The notes: generated by a model not told the origin, from the sequence alone. Numbered from the stretch's first letter, positions 24,030 to 48,760 are shown. The stretch: DNA of 64,000 bases from Branchiostoma belcheri (GCF_001625305.1 NW_017804242.1:1705235-1769234); one strand, 5' to 3'. A program made the numbers and translations.

Positions 24030-24660
24030 ACACTTATCAAAAAGACTAGGGGTCTTTCCCGGTACGAGTGTGGTTCAAACCTTTCAGTCTGTCGGTGTTG
24101 ACATCTTGAACATGTGATAGTCACCTGTTGTGTCAATCCTTCCACAATATGTGGTAAATCTCGACAAACAAATAGGAAGCTAACTCCTATTACTAATTAT
24201 TAGTACATGTTGCCTTATTAGGCCCCGGAGGGATACGTGCACTCCACTACACTTGTCGAAAAGACTAGAGTAGAGGCCTTTCTCGTTATGAGTGGTTCCA
24301 AGGACCTCCTTGGTGGTTCAGCGTTGAAATCTTGAAAGGGTGATAGTCACCTGTTATGTCAATCCTTCCACAATTGCGGTATATCTCGACAAATAGGAAG
24401 CTAACTCCGATTTTCCTATTACTAATCATTAGTACACGTTGCCCCGAAGGGATACATACACCCCACTACACTTGTCGAAAAGACTACGTGTCAGATCGAG
24501 TGGCTCAAAAGTCTCGTCTCTTGAAAAAAAAAATGTGATAGACACCTGTTGTGTCAATTCTTCCACATCTCCACAAACAAATAGGAAGCTAACTCCGATA
24601 GTCCTATTATTAGTACTAGTAGTTGCCTTATCAGGCCCCGGAGGGATAGGTTCATACACA
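24030..24660. repeat. Three tandem copies of a ~215-bp SINE-tail-like unit
   Basis: Each unit carries ACACTTGTCGAAAAGACTA (or near match), TCACCTGTTGTGTCAATCCT, CTCGACAAACAAATAGGAAG and GCCCCGGAGGGATA, starting near 24030, 24250 and 24465. No gene is visible in them. Confidence 0.75.
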
Positions 24661-25054
24661 TGCAGCTTTTTCTCGTTACTCGCCCAACAGACCGTGTCAT
24701 TGGGAAATCCGCTACCGAAGTCAGCCCCAGAGAAAACCCAGACCATACGTCAGAGTTTACACTGCCTGAGTCCGCGATGATATCACTTTGATAGGTATTT
24801 AACACTTGTCAGGCTATTACAGGCCATTAGGCCATGTTAATTTGATTATATGGATGACATCCCCTGGGAACCTAAAAAAACTGATGCGAGCGTGCGAATG
24901 AAAAAAAAAAGTTGCCTTTATTATGAGATCTACGTGGTCATGAATGTTGAACAACGAAAACACACAGAGTATGTCTTTTTGGCAATTTACGATATCTATT
25001 TTTGCTCATTTTGCAGCTGCTTTCTACTATTTACAGTATGGTCGAACTCCCTGT

Positions 25055-25285
25055 CTTTCTCTCTCTCTCCCTCTCTCTCCCGTTCTCCCTCACTCCCCCC
25101 TCTCTCTCTTTCCCTCCCTCTCTCTCTTTCTCCCTCCCTCCCTCTCTCTCTTTCTCTCTTACTCTCCCTCACTCCCTCTCTCTCTTTCCCTCCCTCTCTC
25201 TCTCTCCCTCACTCCCTCTCTCTCTCTCCCTCTCTCTCTTTCCCTTCCCCCTCTCTCTCTTTCTCTCTATATCTCTCTTTCTTTC
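25055..25285. repeat. CT-rich low-complexity tract
   Basis: CTCTCTCT and CCCTCCCTC units continue for about 230 bp. The long Ser/Leu-rich ORFs across it in three frames are artefacts. Confidence 0.9.
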
Positions 25286-26224
25286 TTTTGGAAACGGACG
25301 AAAGTTCATGCGCGCGCGGATGTCATCCATAAAATCAACTCGGCACGGCCGTGAGTTGCAGCCGACGGAAGTTTGGTTCCGCCGCATCCCGGGTGAAATG
25401 TCGTCAGACAATGGGAAGGGCGCGGGTCTGGGACCGTACAGGCTGGAGACTGTGCCATGCTAATGGAGGAGTTTGCGATAGGAAACCCTGACCGACAAAC
25501 CGTTTGCCAAAAGTTGCAGTTTTATTTGTTCTGCCCTGTTGCCTTGCCAGAGGAAACGATAATTCTGGTAAACTGTAAATGCATTTAGTTTTGCGTTGGT
25601 TTTATTTCGAGGTAGGAAGAAAAAGGAGGTTTTCGCAATGTTTTAATGCGCTTCGCAATGTTTTAAATTTGCGTTCAAAACTATTGTGTAGTACAGTAGT
25701 TCTACAAGTAAGGCATATTCGCTAAACTCCAAGCAGATTTCAAAATACAAATAGCCACCGGCCACTATCACGCCACCGGTAAATCTGTAGGAGATTACTA
25801 GTACATATACGTCATATTCGCTAGCCTTCTTCCCAGACTTCTGAGGCGGCGGCGGTAATTTTTTCGAGGAGCGACGCGAGCTATGCGGCGGAAGGACTGA
25901 CATAATATTCGCGGTGTCAGTTCTCACGAATTCGCGGCGGTGGAGATCTAGGTCATATTCCAATAAAACCATCGCGAAAGTTTCTCCATCTACAGTACCC
26001 CAGCCGCTGTTCAGTTCCGTTGGTGAAGTTCCAAGATCTCTGCCGCGGTTTACAATTTCCCCGGTCAGGCCGGATTAGGCGCAGATCCCACGGTTGTCGA
26101 TACCCTAGTCCCCTGTGACATCACTGATGTCACCTCCGAGGCACGCTCGGCTCAGAGATCTTGGCAATCACTGAAGGGTTTCTGTGGAATGCTATCTATA
26201 TCGCTATAGGACTTGGCGTTATCT

Positions 26225-27290
26225 GAGGCTAAGAAGTTTGTATAATGGTTGTTTGTTGGCATAGTTCTGTCTCCGATTTATCCTTTAAACAGGCTCAGTT
26301 CTGTATTTTCCTAGAGGAATATTCGCCTACTTTTCTTGAATGTTAAGAATGAAATACATGTGTGTTAGTCAGCATTCGGAGGTTAAGAAGTTTGTATAAT
26401 ACTTTTTGTTGGCATAGTTCTGTCTCTAGAGCCAGAATCTTTGCTTAACGAGCTCTGCTCTGTATTTTCTTGAAAGAGAAGTCACCTACGTGATGAAATA
26501 TGTGTCTTAGCCAACATTCGGGGGCTACGAAGTTTATATAATACTTGTTTGTTGGCATAGTTCTGTCTCTAGTGTCGTGATCTTTGCTTAACGAGCTGGA
26601 GTAACGATCTCAAATCTACATACTCCTAGAGGAGAAGTCACCTACTTTTCTCAAGTGTGAAATAGAAACCAAACAAATGTCTTTAAATAGTCAACATCAG
26701 TGGACGCTAAGAGGCTTGTATAATTGTTGTTTGTTGGCATAGTTCTGGCTCTAGAATCAGAATCTTTCCTTTACGAGCTCGGCTCTGTATTCTCCTAGAA
26801 GAGAAGCCGCCTACTTTTTTCTATTCAAATCCCTTTGTTTTTCTTAAGTGTGAAGGGTGAAATAGAAACCAAAAATATGTCTTAGTCAACATTCGGAGGC
26901 TAAGAGGTTTATATAATGATTGTTTTTGGCATAGTTCTGTCTCTAGAGTCAAGACCTTTTACGAGCTCGGCTCTGAATTCCCCTAGAGGATAATCGCCTA
27001 CTTTTCTTGACTTGTCAAATGTGAAGGGTGAAATACATGTGTGTGTATTAGTCAGCATTCGGGGGATAAGAAGTTTATGAAATGGTTGTTTGATATTAGC
27101 ATAGTTCCGTCTCTAGAGCCACGATCCTCATCTTAACGAGCTCGGCTCTGAATTCTCCTAGAGGAGAAGTCGCTTACTTTTCTTAAAGAGGTTATAGGGC
27201 GTATAACCTCCTTGTTTTTCTTAAGTGTGAAGGGTGAAATAGAAACCTAACAAATATGTCTTAGTCAGCATCTAGAGATGAATTCCAAGG
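26225..27290. repeat. Minisatellite of ~6 units, 140-200 bp each, upstream of the GalNAc-transferase gene
   Basis: Units begin near 26228, 26388, 26529, 26710, 26903 and 27068. Each carries AAGTTTNTATAATN, GGCATAGTTCTGTCTCTAGA, ACGAGCTCGGCTCTG, CCTAGAGGAGAAGTC and CAACATTCGGGGG in that order. Confidence 0.85.
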
Positions 27291-27465
27291 CCTTAGCCAC
27301 GGGCGCACGAATCTTGAATAACCCGTAAGTCAGGATAACCACCTAACCAAACAAAGGTGTCAGGCACGGGCGGGCGTGTCGTTCTGTCTAACGCCGTCTC
27401 CCGTGCCAGATTCACGGCCTAGTATAAGAAACGATGAAAACCACAGGATCAGGCTATCATGTAAC

Positions 27466-27699
27466 TACTCTCCAAGCAGAGGTTTGAGTTTTAGCTTATT
27501 TTAGGCGTGTTTTTAGGCTTTTTATCGGGCTTTCTTTCATGCACTGGTCAGGCTGTTTTACGTCAACGTATCTTTTTTGCACTGGTATCTTTTTCACGGA
27601 TTGGCTTAAAAAGATATCAGTGCAAAAAAAGAAAGCCCGATAAAAAAGCCTAAAACGCACCAATAATACGCCAAAGCCCAAACCTCTGCTTGGAGAGTA
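27466..27699. mobile_element. Second copy of the TACTCTCCAAGCAGAGGTTTG hairpin element
   Basis: The ends match those of 17230-17395. The internal arms pair over GGCTTTTTATCGGGCTTTCT and its complement, with GCACTGGTATCTTTTT near the middle. Confidence 0.75.
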
Positions 27700-28606
27700 C
27701 TAGTAATCACGTAACGTCTTGTTTTCCTCAGTCCCCCTCGAGTCGCGGAGTTGTGGAGGAATCCCGCGAGGCTTTTCAGGAGACATCGCCACATCGATCA
27801 CGTTTGGTGTGACTCTGCCGTGTGAGGACCTTTAAACCTCCGTCCCATCCGTTCTGTGATCCGGAGCGTTTATTAAACAGCAGCATTAATGACGGAGTTT
27901 TTTGTTTGAAGTTGCGAAGGTGGCACGTTGTCATGCAAATTCCTGGAGGGATGAGAGTGAGAGTGGGTCGACAAAAGCGAGAGTGATTAGTGACCGTTCA
28001 GTAAGGGATTATCATTTTTCGTCTGTATATACCATGGAAGCCCAGCTGGCGAGACGAGGAAGCGTTTTGGGGATCTCTTCTCAGAGAAGTGGTGCGTAAC
28101 AGAACGCCGTTTGTGTGTGTTGTGTGGTCTCCCGTATTAACGCTCCGTCCTTTATACTTTCGACGCTAGCTATAGCAGCCGTTCCCGGGTACCCGCGGTT
28201 CAAAAGCAACAAGTTTGGTATTTGGGCCAGCTGACAAATGTTACCGCGCGCCCGCGCTTGGCCGGGATTCAACTCTCGCCTTCAAGATCGCCGACAGGGA
28301 GCTGAAAGTAACCCGGTCGTCTGAATTTTCCTACCCAGAGGCGGCTGAGAACTTGACAGCAGCCAGTCAGAAGTCCCCCTGGTGAAGACCGCGTGAGGAG
28401 AGAAAAGAATGATTGTTGTGGATTGTTCCACACGAGTTTTACTACCAAAGGTGACTTCTAGAGAAGAGATTCGTCGTGGACAGAACTGATGCTATGCTCT
28501 CTCCGCGCCGTGAGACTCAGGAGGCCCTACCTGGCTGGTCACCAGACGCGACGTGCTTAGGCGGGAAGTTGGTCAGACGACGGGCTTTCTCGAGAGCGTC
28601 CGTACT

Positions 28607-41396
<12,790 letters not shown>

Positions 41397-41410
41397 CAGA
41401 GCTGAACAGC

Positions 41411-41602
41411 AAAGTTCTTTCTATCACAACCATATATTTTTCAAGCCAACGTTTCGATAACCTTCTATCATCTTCATCAGGGCAATACTGACTGGTTTAG
41501 TGTCAGTGCACAGTAAACCAGTCAGTATTGCCCTGATGAAGATGACAGAAGGTTATCGAAACGTTGGCTTGAAAAATAAATGGTTGTGATAGAAAGAACT
41601 TT
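41411..41602. mobile_element. Near-perfect foldback element with 89-bp arms in the GalNAc-transferase 3' region
   Basis: The left arm 41411-41499 pairs with 41514-41602 with two mismatches around a 14-bp loop. The right arm contains CAGTCAGTATTGCCCTGATG, GGTTATCGAAACGTTGGCTT and AATAAA. It starts 15 bp after the stop codon, so the transcript should fold here. Diverged relatives lie at 1-155, 10825-10940 and 57440-57605. Confidence 0.93.
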
Positions 41603-41670
41603 TCTATTCAGTCGTTTACCAACCTGATGAAATTATTTACGGGTGAATGACAGAGCTTTTATTAAATAAA
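41575..41670 (+). terminator. Candidate polyadenylation signals of the GalNAc-transferase gene
   Basis: AATAAA occurs at 41575-41580, inside the hairpin right arm, and again at 41665-41670. Either would give a short 3' untranslated region. Which is used cannot be told from sequence. Confidence 0.5.
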
Positions 41671-41825
41671 TGTGCTTCCCGATCGAGCTATTATATATTG
41701 AGATCGATAGAGACAATTCTGACGAGCGCTGCTATTGTGCAACATTTTTTTTTATGGGAGGAGACTGGATATATTATATGAGAGGGAGGACGCTTGTTCA
41801 TCACTGGGGGAGTGTGCGACAACTA

Positions 41826-42112
41826 GTAGTATCTGCTTCTAGAGTCGATTGGGCGTCAGAAGGATGATCGGATGAGAAACAGCGATTTACCGGTTTCAAG
41901 GTGTGAAAGATGTGGGTTAGCTTGAGGAGCTTCAGTGAGTCCAGTCTACAAGTGGATGGATTCTTTGCTGTAGAGTCCTCTGGTACTCCGGACCCAGAAT
42001 GATCCCGTACATCACAAAAAGGCGCCTAGAAGCGAATAAAAGGTCGGAACCGGTAAATCGTTGAGTCTCAGCCGTCATCCTTCTGGCGCCCGATCGACTT
42101 GTAGTACAAAGT
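41826..42112. mobile_element. Inverted-repeat element with ~60-bp ends
   Basis: GTCGATTGGGCGTCAGAAGG and GCGATTTACCGGTTTC at left face GAACCGGTAAATCGTTGAGT and CCGTCATCCTTCTGGCGCCC at right. The middle has no ORF of note. Confidence 0.65.
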
Positions 42113-42475
42113 AACTTCTGATAGAAAAATGTGCTATACACCAAAGACACGGCAGAGGGCGCTTTTGTCAGCATTCTGCAAGCTTCCGCCTAACCGTTAG
42201 CGCCGCTTGCGGGAAAGTATCACACCGCACACTTAGAACTACAGGATCAGTGACAACATCTCTGGATGGAGGCCAGGTTTTTAAGGAAAGGAAACTGGAA
42301 AAGGGATCGTTCAGTTGTCCCTTCCACACGTTCAACGTCAACGAATGTTTTGGTGATTAAAATGTTTAGATATTCATAGAATGAGTGATGTGACATGAGT
42401 GTTATCAATTACATGCTACAGATATTTGTAGTGCAGTCAAACCTATACAAGTGACCACCTCTTCACAAGGATTTT

Positions 42476-43026
42476 TATATCACACCCGGGCCGCGATAAC
42501 GTTCGATAACGGGTTCCAGACCGGGCCGTACGTTACGGTACGGCCCGGTCGGGAACCCGTTATCGAACGCTTCTATGGCTTCCATAAAACGATTCGAACA
42601 CGTTTTTCCCTAACCGCGTGTGCCCCTTTCGAAAATTCGAATACAGAATCCGGACGTTGGAACTGATGTTGTTGCATTTGAGGGTTTAGGGGCACCAACT
42701 TTTGGCTCATCTTGCATTGAAAGGCGCGTTTTCTTGGGTGGGTATGATATAAATAAAATACAACACGGTGTATTTCGCATCGCCCTCGGTCCCGGCCCTC
42801 CCGCGAGTCGGATCGCCCTCCGGCCTGCGGCCGTCGGGCGATCCGACCCGCGGTCGGGCCGATACCTCGGGCGATACGGAATACCCCGTGTTGTATATAT
42901 AGAATACAATCGTTTTATGGAAGCCATGGAAGCGTTCGATAACGGGTTCCGGACCGGGCCGTACCGTAACGTACGGCCCGGTCTGGAACCCGTTATCGAA
43001 CGTTATCGCGGCCCGGGTATGATATA
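42476..43026. mobile_element. GC-rich 551-bp element with 119-bp terminal inverted repeats that are themselves palindromic
   Basis: 42476-42594 and the reverse complement of 42908-43026 differ at only a few bases. Each end contains a nested palindrome around GGGCCGTACGTTACGGTACG and GTTCGATAACGGGTTC. The inner third is a second inverted repeat (ACAACACGGTGTATTTCGCA facing ATACGGAATACCCCGTGTTG). No transposase is encoded. A short related fragment lies near 895-930. Confidence 0.88.
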
Positions 43027-44387
43027 ATAACGTATATAACGTTATATACAGTCAAACCTGTACTAGTGACCACCTCTACATATTATAAAGGACCACCTGA
43101 CCATTGATATACAGTCAAACCTGTGCCCACCTCTACATAAAGACTACCTGTCCAGTGTGACCACTTGTCAACACAGGCATTACGAAACCAGTCCACGGAG
43201 AGTCTTTTTAGTGACCACCTGATCACATAGATCAGATGTTCCCGGTCCCCTGAGTAATCTTCTTACACAGTTTCGACTGAAGTTTCCTCTTTGTCGGGAA
43301 AACAAAAGCCTGGATAAAATCAAAACATGTTTTTGTGGCGGCCTACTTTTCTTACAAGATGAAAGTGAGTTTCTTTCTAACGCCACGCAGCAACACCCTG
43401 TAGGCGGTACCGAGCTCTAATTTGAGCCCCGCTGCGACCATTAGCGGTCCCCGGTAGTCCCCGGCCCGGCACAGCGGGCGGAACCAGCAGCCCTGTGGAC
43501 GTATTAGAGCTTCTCTCCGGTCCCTTATGAAGTGTATAAGGCATCATTAACAACTCACAGGTCTACTTAATCTACTGGTAGCTGCAAATTGGCCAGGCAG
43601 TATCCATTTGCCACCCGAAGCTGGCTAAAAAAAGATCAGGACAAGAAAGAAAAGGCCGATAAAAACAAGCTTACGTAAAAAAAATCTAAGCCCCTGCATG
43701 GAGAGTTCGGTCTACTTATTACCCTCCATGAAAATGGGGGTACTGTTTTTACTCCGTTTCATGTTTGGTCTGATATCTGAAGATCGGTGAGAAGGAACTG
43801 TACGATATTTGGCAGATTGATGGATGGGGCCTTGGAGATTGTGTAGGTTGACTTTGAGCCCCTGGTGATTGACCTTGGTACTGCAGTTTAATTTTTTTAT
43901 TCTGTTGTTTTCGCGTTATGGACTGTTTGTGCGATATTAAGGTAGCATGTAGTTGTTATTACCATGGTTTAGTGGTTTAAATTTGGGTCCCCTAGCTGTT
44001 TGCGTTTGATATTTACAAAATGTTTAATGTTGGACTTTTTGTGTTGAATGTTTGGAAAATCTGGGGGATGGTTTGGTATGATTTTTGGTATGTGGGTAGT
44101 TGTTGAGTCTCTTTGTGTTTTGGAGTGCATTAGCAGGTTGTCGCATATTTTTATTGCTTAATTTAAAAGGATTTTCACTTTTTCACCCCTACTTCATAAT
44201 AGGATGGTCTGTTTGACCCAAAAGTTGGGACAGAGTGTTTTTGTTTATACCTCCTGCCGGCAGGTCAGACCCAGGCAGCCCTATCTATTTTTACCCCTAC
44301 ACAGAGACTGCAGGAAAATAAATCTTGTTTGTCTGGTCTGCAGGTCATTTGCCTGTCTGGTCATTGACCTACATGTACAGGCAAATG

Positions 44388-44478
44388 TAGCCTGGGTACC
44401 ATCCCCAGTAGTATATTCGCAAACTCTATAACAGTTATGGAGTTTGCGAATATACTACTGGGGATGGTACCCAGGCTA
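44388..44478. mobile_element. 91-bp near-perfect palindrome
   Basis: TAGCCTGGGTACCATCCCCA through CTATAAC pairs with its complement across a single-base centre, 45-bp arms with one mismatch. The flanks extend the symmetry (CAGGTCATTTGCCT near 44341 facing GGCAAATGACCTG near 44480). Confidence 0.85.
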
Positions 44479-45328
44479 AGGCAAATGACCTGCTGGCCAT
44501 CAAAGTAAACAAACCATGGTAACAAGACACTAAACGCCTGCACATGACAGCTTGATAAATACAAAGTGCCATCACAAATCATTCTGCTGATAAAAACAAA
44601 GTTTGACTCATAATATCTCTATTGAAATACACCAAAAGATTACAAAATAACAAGCTATTTCATGGAGGGATGATGTCTACGACTTCTCCTTGTTTATTTC
44701 TTACTTCCCTTAATGCTAGTTTGTTTGTTCGGTCCGTCAGGGCGGACACAACCTACAATCTTGTGGTCTGATTAGAGCTTTTTCTCCGGTCCTTAATGAG
44801 GCCTCATATCGGTTGTTTGCCATTCTTGACAGGTAGGGCAACGACCTATCGGACTAGCAAATCAACCTACTCTACTAAGCTTGCCGTTTACTCTTTTGAG
44901 CCGGGACCATCTGCTCAGAGATTACCGGTTTAAAAGCTATAGAAAGTAGTGAAACCTGAAACCCTCCTCCACCCTGGCTCAGTGTAGCTGTGTTTCTTTT
45001 ACCGACTCAGAGTGAGGACATCACACGGATGCCCTCACGCCTTCTCATCCTCTTTTCATCCCACAGCTAGGAATTAAGTTAGGTTCCTGTCCATAAGACA
45101 GGGATCGCCACCATTGAGCGATCAAATTTCGGTTTTTGTGACCCTCGAGTTTATAATCGAAATATAGTGCACGATACAAAGGTAACGTTATGATTTGAAA
45201 GACAACAAGATTCCTGCTTTGTTCATTCACACAGCGGTCTGTCCAATGCTTTATCTCTCAGCGACCGGAATCCCACGTTGAAATGTGGTTCTGGCATCGT
45301 GCTACTAACTCTTCAAGGGCCGTACAAA

Positions 45329-45430
45329 CTCCAAGCAGATTCCTTTCGGTGGCAAGACAGTATCCATTTGATAGCCAGAGGAGTTTGGCTAATGGATACT
45401 GTCTTGCCACCGAAAGGAATCTGCTGGAGA
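45329..45430. mobile_element. Hairpin element with CTCCAAGCAGATTCC ends
   Basis: CGGTGGCAAGACAGTATCCA at left pairs with TGGATACTGTCTTGCCACCG at right. Half copies follow near 45470-45512, 45555-45575 and 45645-45685, and a relative at 38218-38265. Confidence 0.75.
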
Positions 45431-48400
45431 TTAAGCCGTACAAATTTAAAACTCCTCTGGCCAATGATGCATACTGTCTTGCCACCGAAAAGGATCTGCT
45501 TGGAGATTACGTTTCGACTGATTTGCGGTGGCTAATGGTCACTGTTTGGTGAGTAGCGTAAAAGGATCTGCTTGGAGATTATCAAAACGTACAAAGGCTA
45601 TTAACACCCAATTTGGCCCCAAATGAACTGTGCTTGTCAGCCACTTCGGTGGCATTGCAGCTGTAGGATCTGCTTGGAGATAAACTCTTCATTGGCCTTG
45701 CTTGAATGATCTGAAACATTGATCCATGGGATAAGGGTTCTTGACCTGAAAAAGTCGCTCAAGACATACATTAGCGTTTTATGCCATACGTCAAAGAATG
45801 CTTTATTAGTTGGTGGCGCCATGTTTCACAATTAAATCTGAAGCTGTTAGCGTCAGAATGAAGTGAGGAAGGTTCTATCATTAGTTCGTCACCTGCGTCT
45901 ATTTGGGGAGATTACCGGTTCATATTGTAGGCGCCTTGTGTTCTAACGTAACCCCTGCATTCGTGGGTTAAACATAGCAACAGAAAACGTGCACAGGAAG
46001 ACAGAATATGCTATTCTCTATCATGTACCAGACTGCCATGGGCTGCTGAAAAATAGAAATTGGCCAAACGGACTAATAACATGCAGAAGAGTAAGCTTCT
46101 GCCAAGGGAGTACACTTTACAATCCAAGTGGGCGCAAAGTGCACTGCTATGGACATCTCATTCCCCTGTCATGTTATTCAGTCCATTTGGCTATCTACCA
46201 GCATGTTGTTGTAGTCTTGTCTTTCTGACACGACGCACGGAAAGCTTCAGTAAGCCTGGTACTCTCCAAGCTCATTTTTGAGTGGCTCGACTTAACCTGA
46301 CTCTTTTTAAGCGGCCGGTGTTCTAAAAGTAACAGTTGCCGCCCCAGGGGTAGCAGAGAGAGCTTGCGTGAACGCACAATTCTTGAGGCATTTTTATTGG
46401 GTTTTATCTTGGAGAGTCAACACATGCCTCCAAAGCCCCGAGCGCTTCAGTGAGCTTCCATAGAGGCAGCGATCAAAAATTTTACACATTGGTGTCAAGG
46501 GAAAATGGGACCTTAAAGGTTCACAGTGATTTGTTTGAAGTCATCTGTATAATGTAATAACGCACTCACGTTTCATAACATGTTTACAAGCGTAGCGAAC
46601 ATCGACCCTTTGACATTAACACATCACGACTCCCAATCTGTTCAGTGGCAATTTCCCGCGCTACATGAAGAAGTCATTAAAGCTGATACACGTGTAGACT
46701 GTCAAAGTCATTCACCCAAAGCTTAATTCGTTTACAGGAAGTCGCAGGAGTGACTCTTCCAATTTTCCAACCTGATAATTCTCTTCTAAGCAATCAACAA
46801 TCGTGGAATAAAAAAATGTCACGGCGGATGTTTCATCTAAAATCATCTTCATCAAATAACTTATAGCACTGCTTTGGTAGAAGCCATTAATTGCTGAAAC
46901 AATACAGGCAGACATATCAGCTCAGACAGACTGAATCAGTCAGTATTCTTCAGAGGCATTAATGAATTGCCATCTATTGATGCACAAGATGTGCATCGAG
47001 CCGCGCATCTCAGTTTGATACCAATTATCAAAGACATCCGTTGTCGAAAACGTGTCAAGTCTCAGTCTTGCCTCGTGTGGAGCATAATGGTGAAGCGAAG
47101 TCATGGCTTTCCGAGTATTAGGCCTTTTATTTCTTATCTTAAAAGATAGTGTGAATCAAATCGATGATCATACATTGACGTCTCTTCAGCGTTATTGCTT
47201 GAATAAGTGCACAACTGATAAAGTTTCAAACGCGCTAACTTCACATACAGCACAACAAAAGGAAGGATACATCTCACGTATATTCACATTCCTCTGACCA
47301 GTACACTGCACACGCTGTAGACTCATTGATATGGAAAAATGCCCCAAACAAGCTGTGGCAGTTATATAATAACGATTACAATTATGGTTGTCTCAGACAA
47401 CTCATATACCTTACATTCAAACACCTGCACAAGTTAGAACCATTGCACGTAAATCCACGCAAACAAATTACGAGGACTAATGCCCGATTAAAAACATCCA
47501 ATGCAATTTCAGGGCAGCAAAACCAAACAAAACATTTTGGATGAGAAAATCTGTCTGATATTGACATTTACTGCCATTTTTTAGCACATTTTCGTCATCA
47601 TTTCATACTTGAATCCTTCGAAATGGCCCCAAAACAAGCTAGGCGAAGAGTCTCTTTATTATTGTATACCGCCAATAAATAAATAGAACTAGCATGCAAT
47701 ACAAAACAACTTTTTCCTCACAGATATCAGTATGCTAAGGGATAGAATTAATGCAACTTACCATATTAAAAGAAAGAACAGAAAATCGAATTCCAGTTTT
47801 TGGAAGTTAAAAATCCTTTTATGCTGCCCTGAAATTGCATTTGATTTTAAATACAGTATCAATATATCATGCCGAATTTATTTATCCATTTATTATGTAC
47901 AAAGAACTCGAAGGCCACCTTGACTTCCTTCCAGTAGGCACAAATGCTCATCAGAGGGTAAACTTCTCAAATGTGCATTCTTGGCTAGTTATAGTCGATA
48001 TCCTGATCGAACAATTATTTATAGATATGTACAAATTGCAGATATGTTTAGAGGAAAGTAGAGGTACTGGTACATATATACACTGTCACTGACAGTAACG
48101 TATGATTTTTAATGAAAATGAAGTCACCATTTTCTCATTTGATCCATGTCGTCTGGGTCCAAATGAATAGCAGGGTGACAGGAGGGCAAAAGGCAGTTTG
48201 TAAAGTGTAAAGAGTATTTTTCTTGGTACATGATGGTATTTTGAAGCTAGATTTTTTCTATAGTTTTTTTTTTCATTATTATTGTTGACAAAACATCTTT
48301 GGGCTGTCCGGCATGCTCCAGAAGTTTGGATGTGGTTATTTCTTGGAATGAGGGGTCAAAGGTTACTCCTTTACATTATGATGCTATCGCGGCACAACAT

Positions 48401-48513
48401 GCACGTCAAGAAATTCAGGTAGGTGACTTTTGACAACTTCTTTATCATATCATTTCCTTGATTAAGTATATAAAGATTAAGATAGGAGCTCCTATGACCG
48501 CCCCGCGCCCTCA

Positions 48514-48760
48514 CTAGCAACAGCCGTGGGTCCCCCGGCTACTGGAACCCGAGGCAGTGTAGTACCGGCTCTCGTTTGAAGTGGTGTGTTCCGTCTTGTT
48601 GTGGTGGTTCTCGCTCTTGTTGATCTCGGTCATGGGGATGTCCTCCCCCTCCCCCTTCTTGTCTTCGATCTGCTTCCGCGGGCTCAGCCGCGTGGTTCTG
48701 GTGGTGGAGTGACCTCCTCTGCCGAACACCAGGAAACCTCGCCGGAAACTGCCGCGGAAT
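48514..48760 (-). CDS. GPCR last exon: cytosolic tail
   Basis: It encodes FRGSFRRGFLVFGRGG and a Ser/Thr/Asn-rich tail with NKSENHHNKTEH, ending SSRGTHGCC and TAG at 48516-48514. The acceptor is TCTCCCCAG. Confidence 0.88.

Larger units (their letters stand above)
19772..28606. other. Intergenic region between the divergent RASA1 and GalNAc-transferase genes
   Basis: Apart from the repeats listed separately I see no exon with recognisable protein content. The 5' leaders and promoters of both genes should lie near its two edges, and the sequence becomes GC-rich from about 28150. GTGCGTAAC at 28091, after an AG-rich purine stretch, could be a donor of a 5' untranslated exon, but this is only a guess. 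Confidence 0.6.
41397..48513. other. Intergenic region between convergent GalNAc-transferase and GPCR genes
   Basis: It holds the foldback elements listed separately. Between 45700 and 48500 I see AT-rich sequence with scattered short ORFs that match no family I know. Both genes should end their transcripts here. Confidence 0.6.

Noticed and set aside
24850..25463. Ser/Leu/Pro-rich ORFs in three overlapping frames
   Set aside because: They come from a CT-rich low-complexity tract, with no domain and all frames open alike.
25643..25972. Minus-strand 109-residue ORF with a Pro-Lys-rich stretch
   Set aside because: No recognisable domain, no splice partners and no neighbouring exons. Nearby sequence resembles repeats seen near 17640 and 55240.
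28553..28606. Upstream start of the GalNAc-transferase at 28553
   Set aside because: The codon there is GTG. The first ATG in frame is at 28607 and sits just before the basic residues and membrane anchor.
42451..43027. ORFs of 71-135 residues
   Set aside because: They lie in the GC-rich foldback element, with mirrored content on both strands.
46195..48092. Short ORFs of 60-85 residues in the intergenic region
   Set aside because: None shows a domain, splice sites with matching phase or unusual composition.
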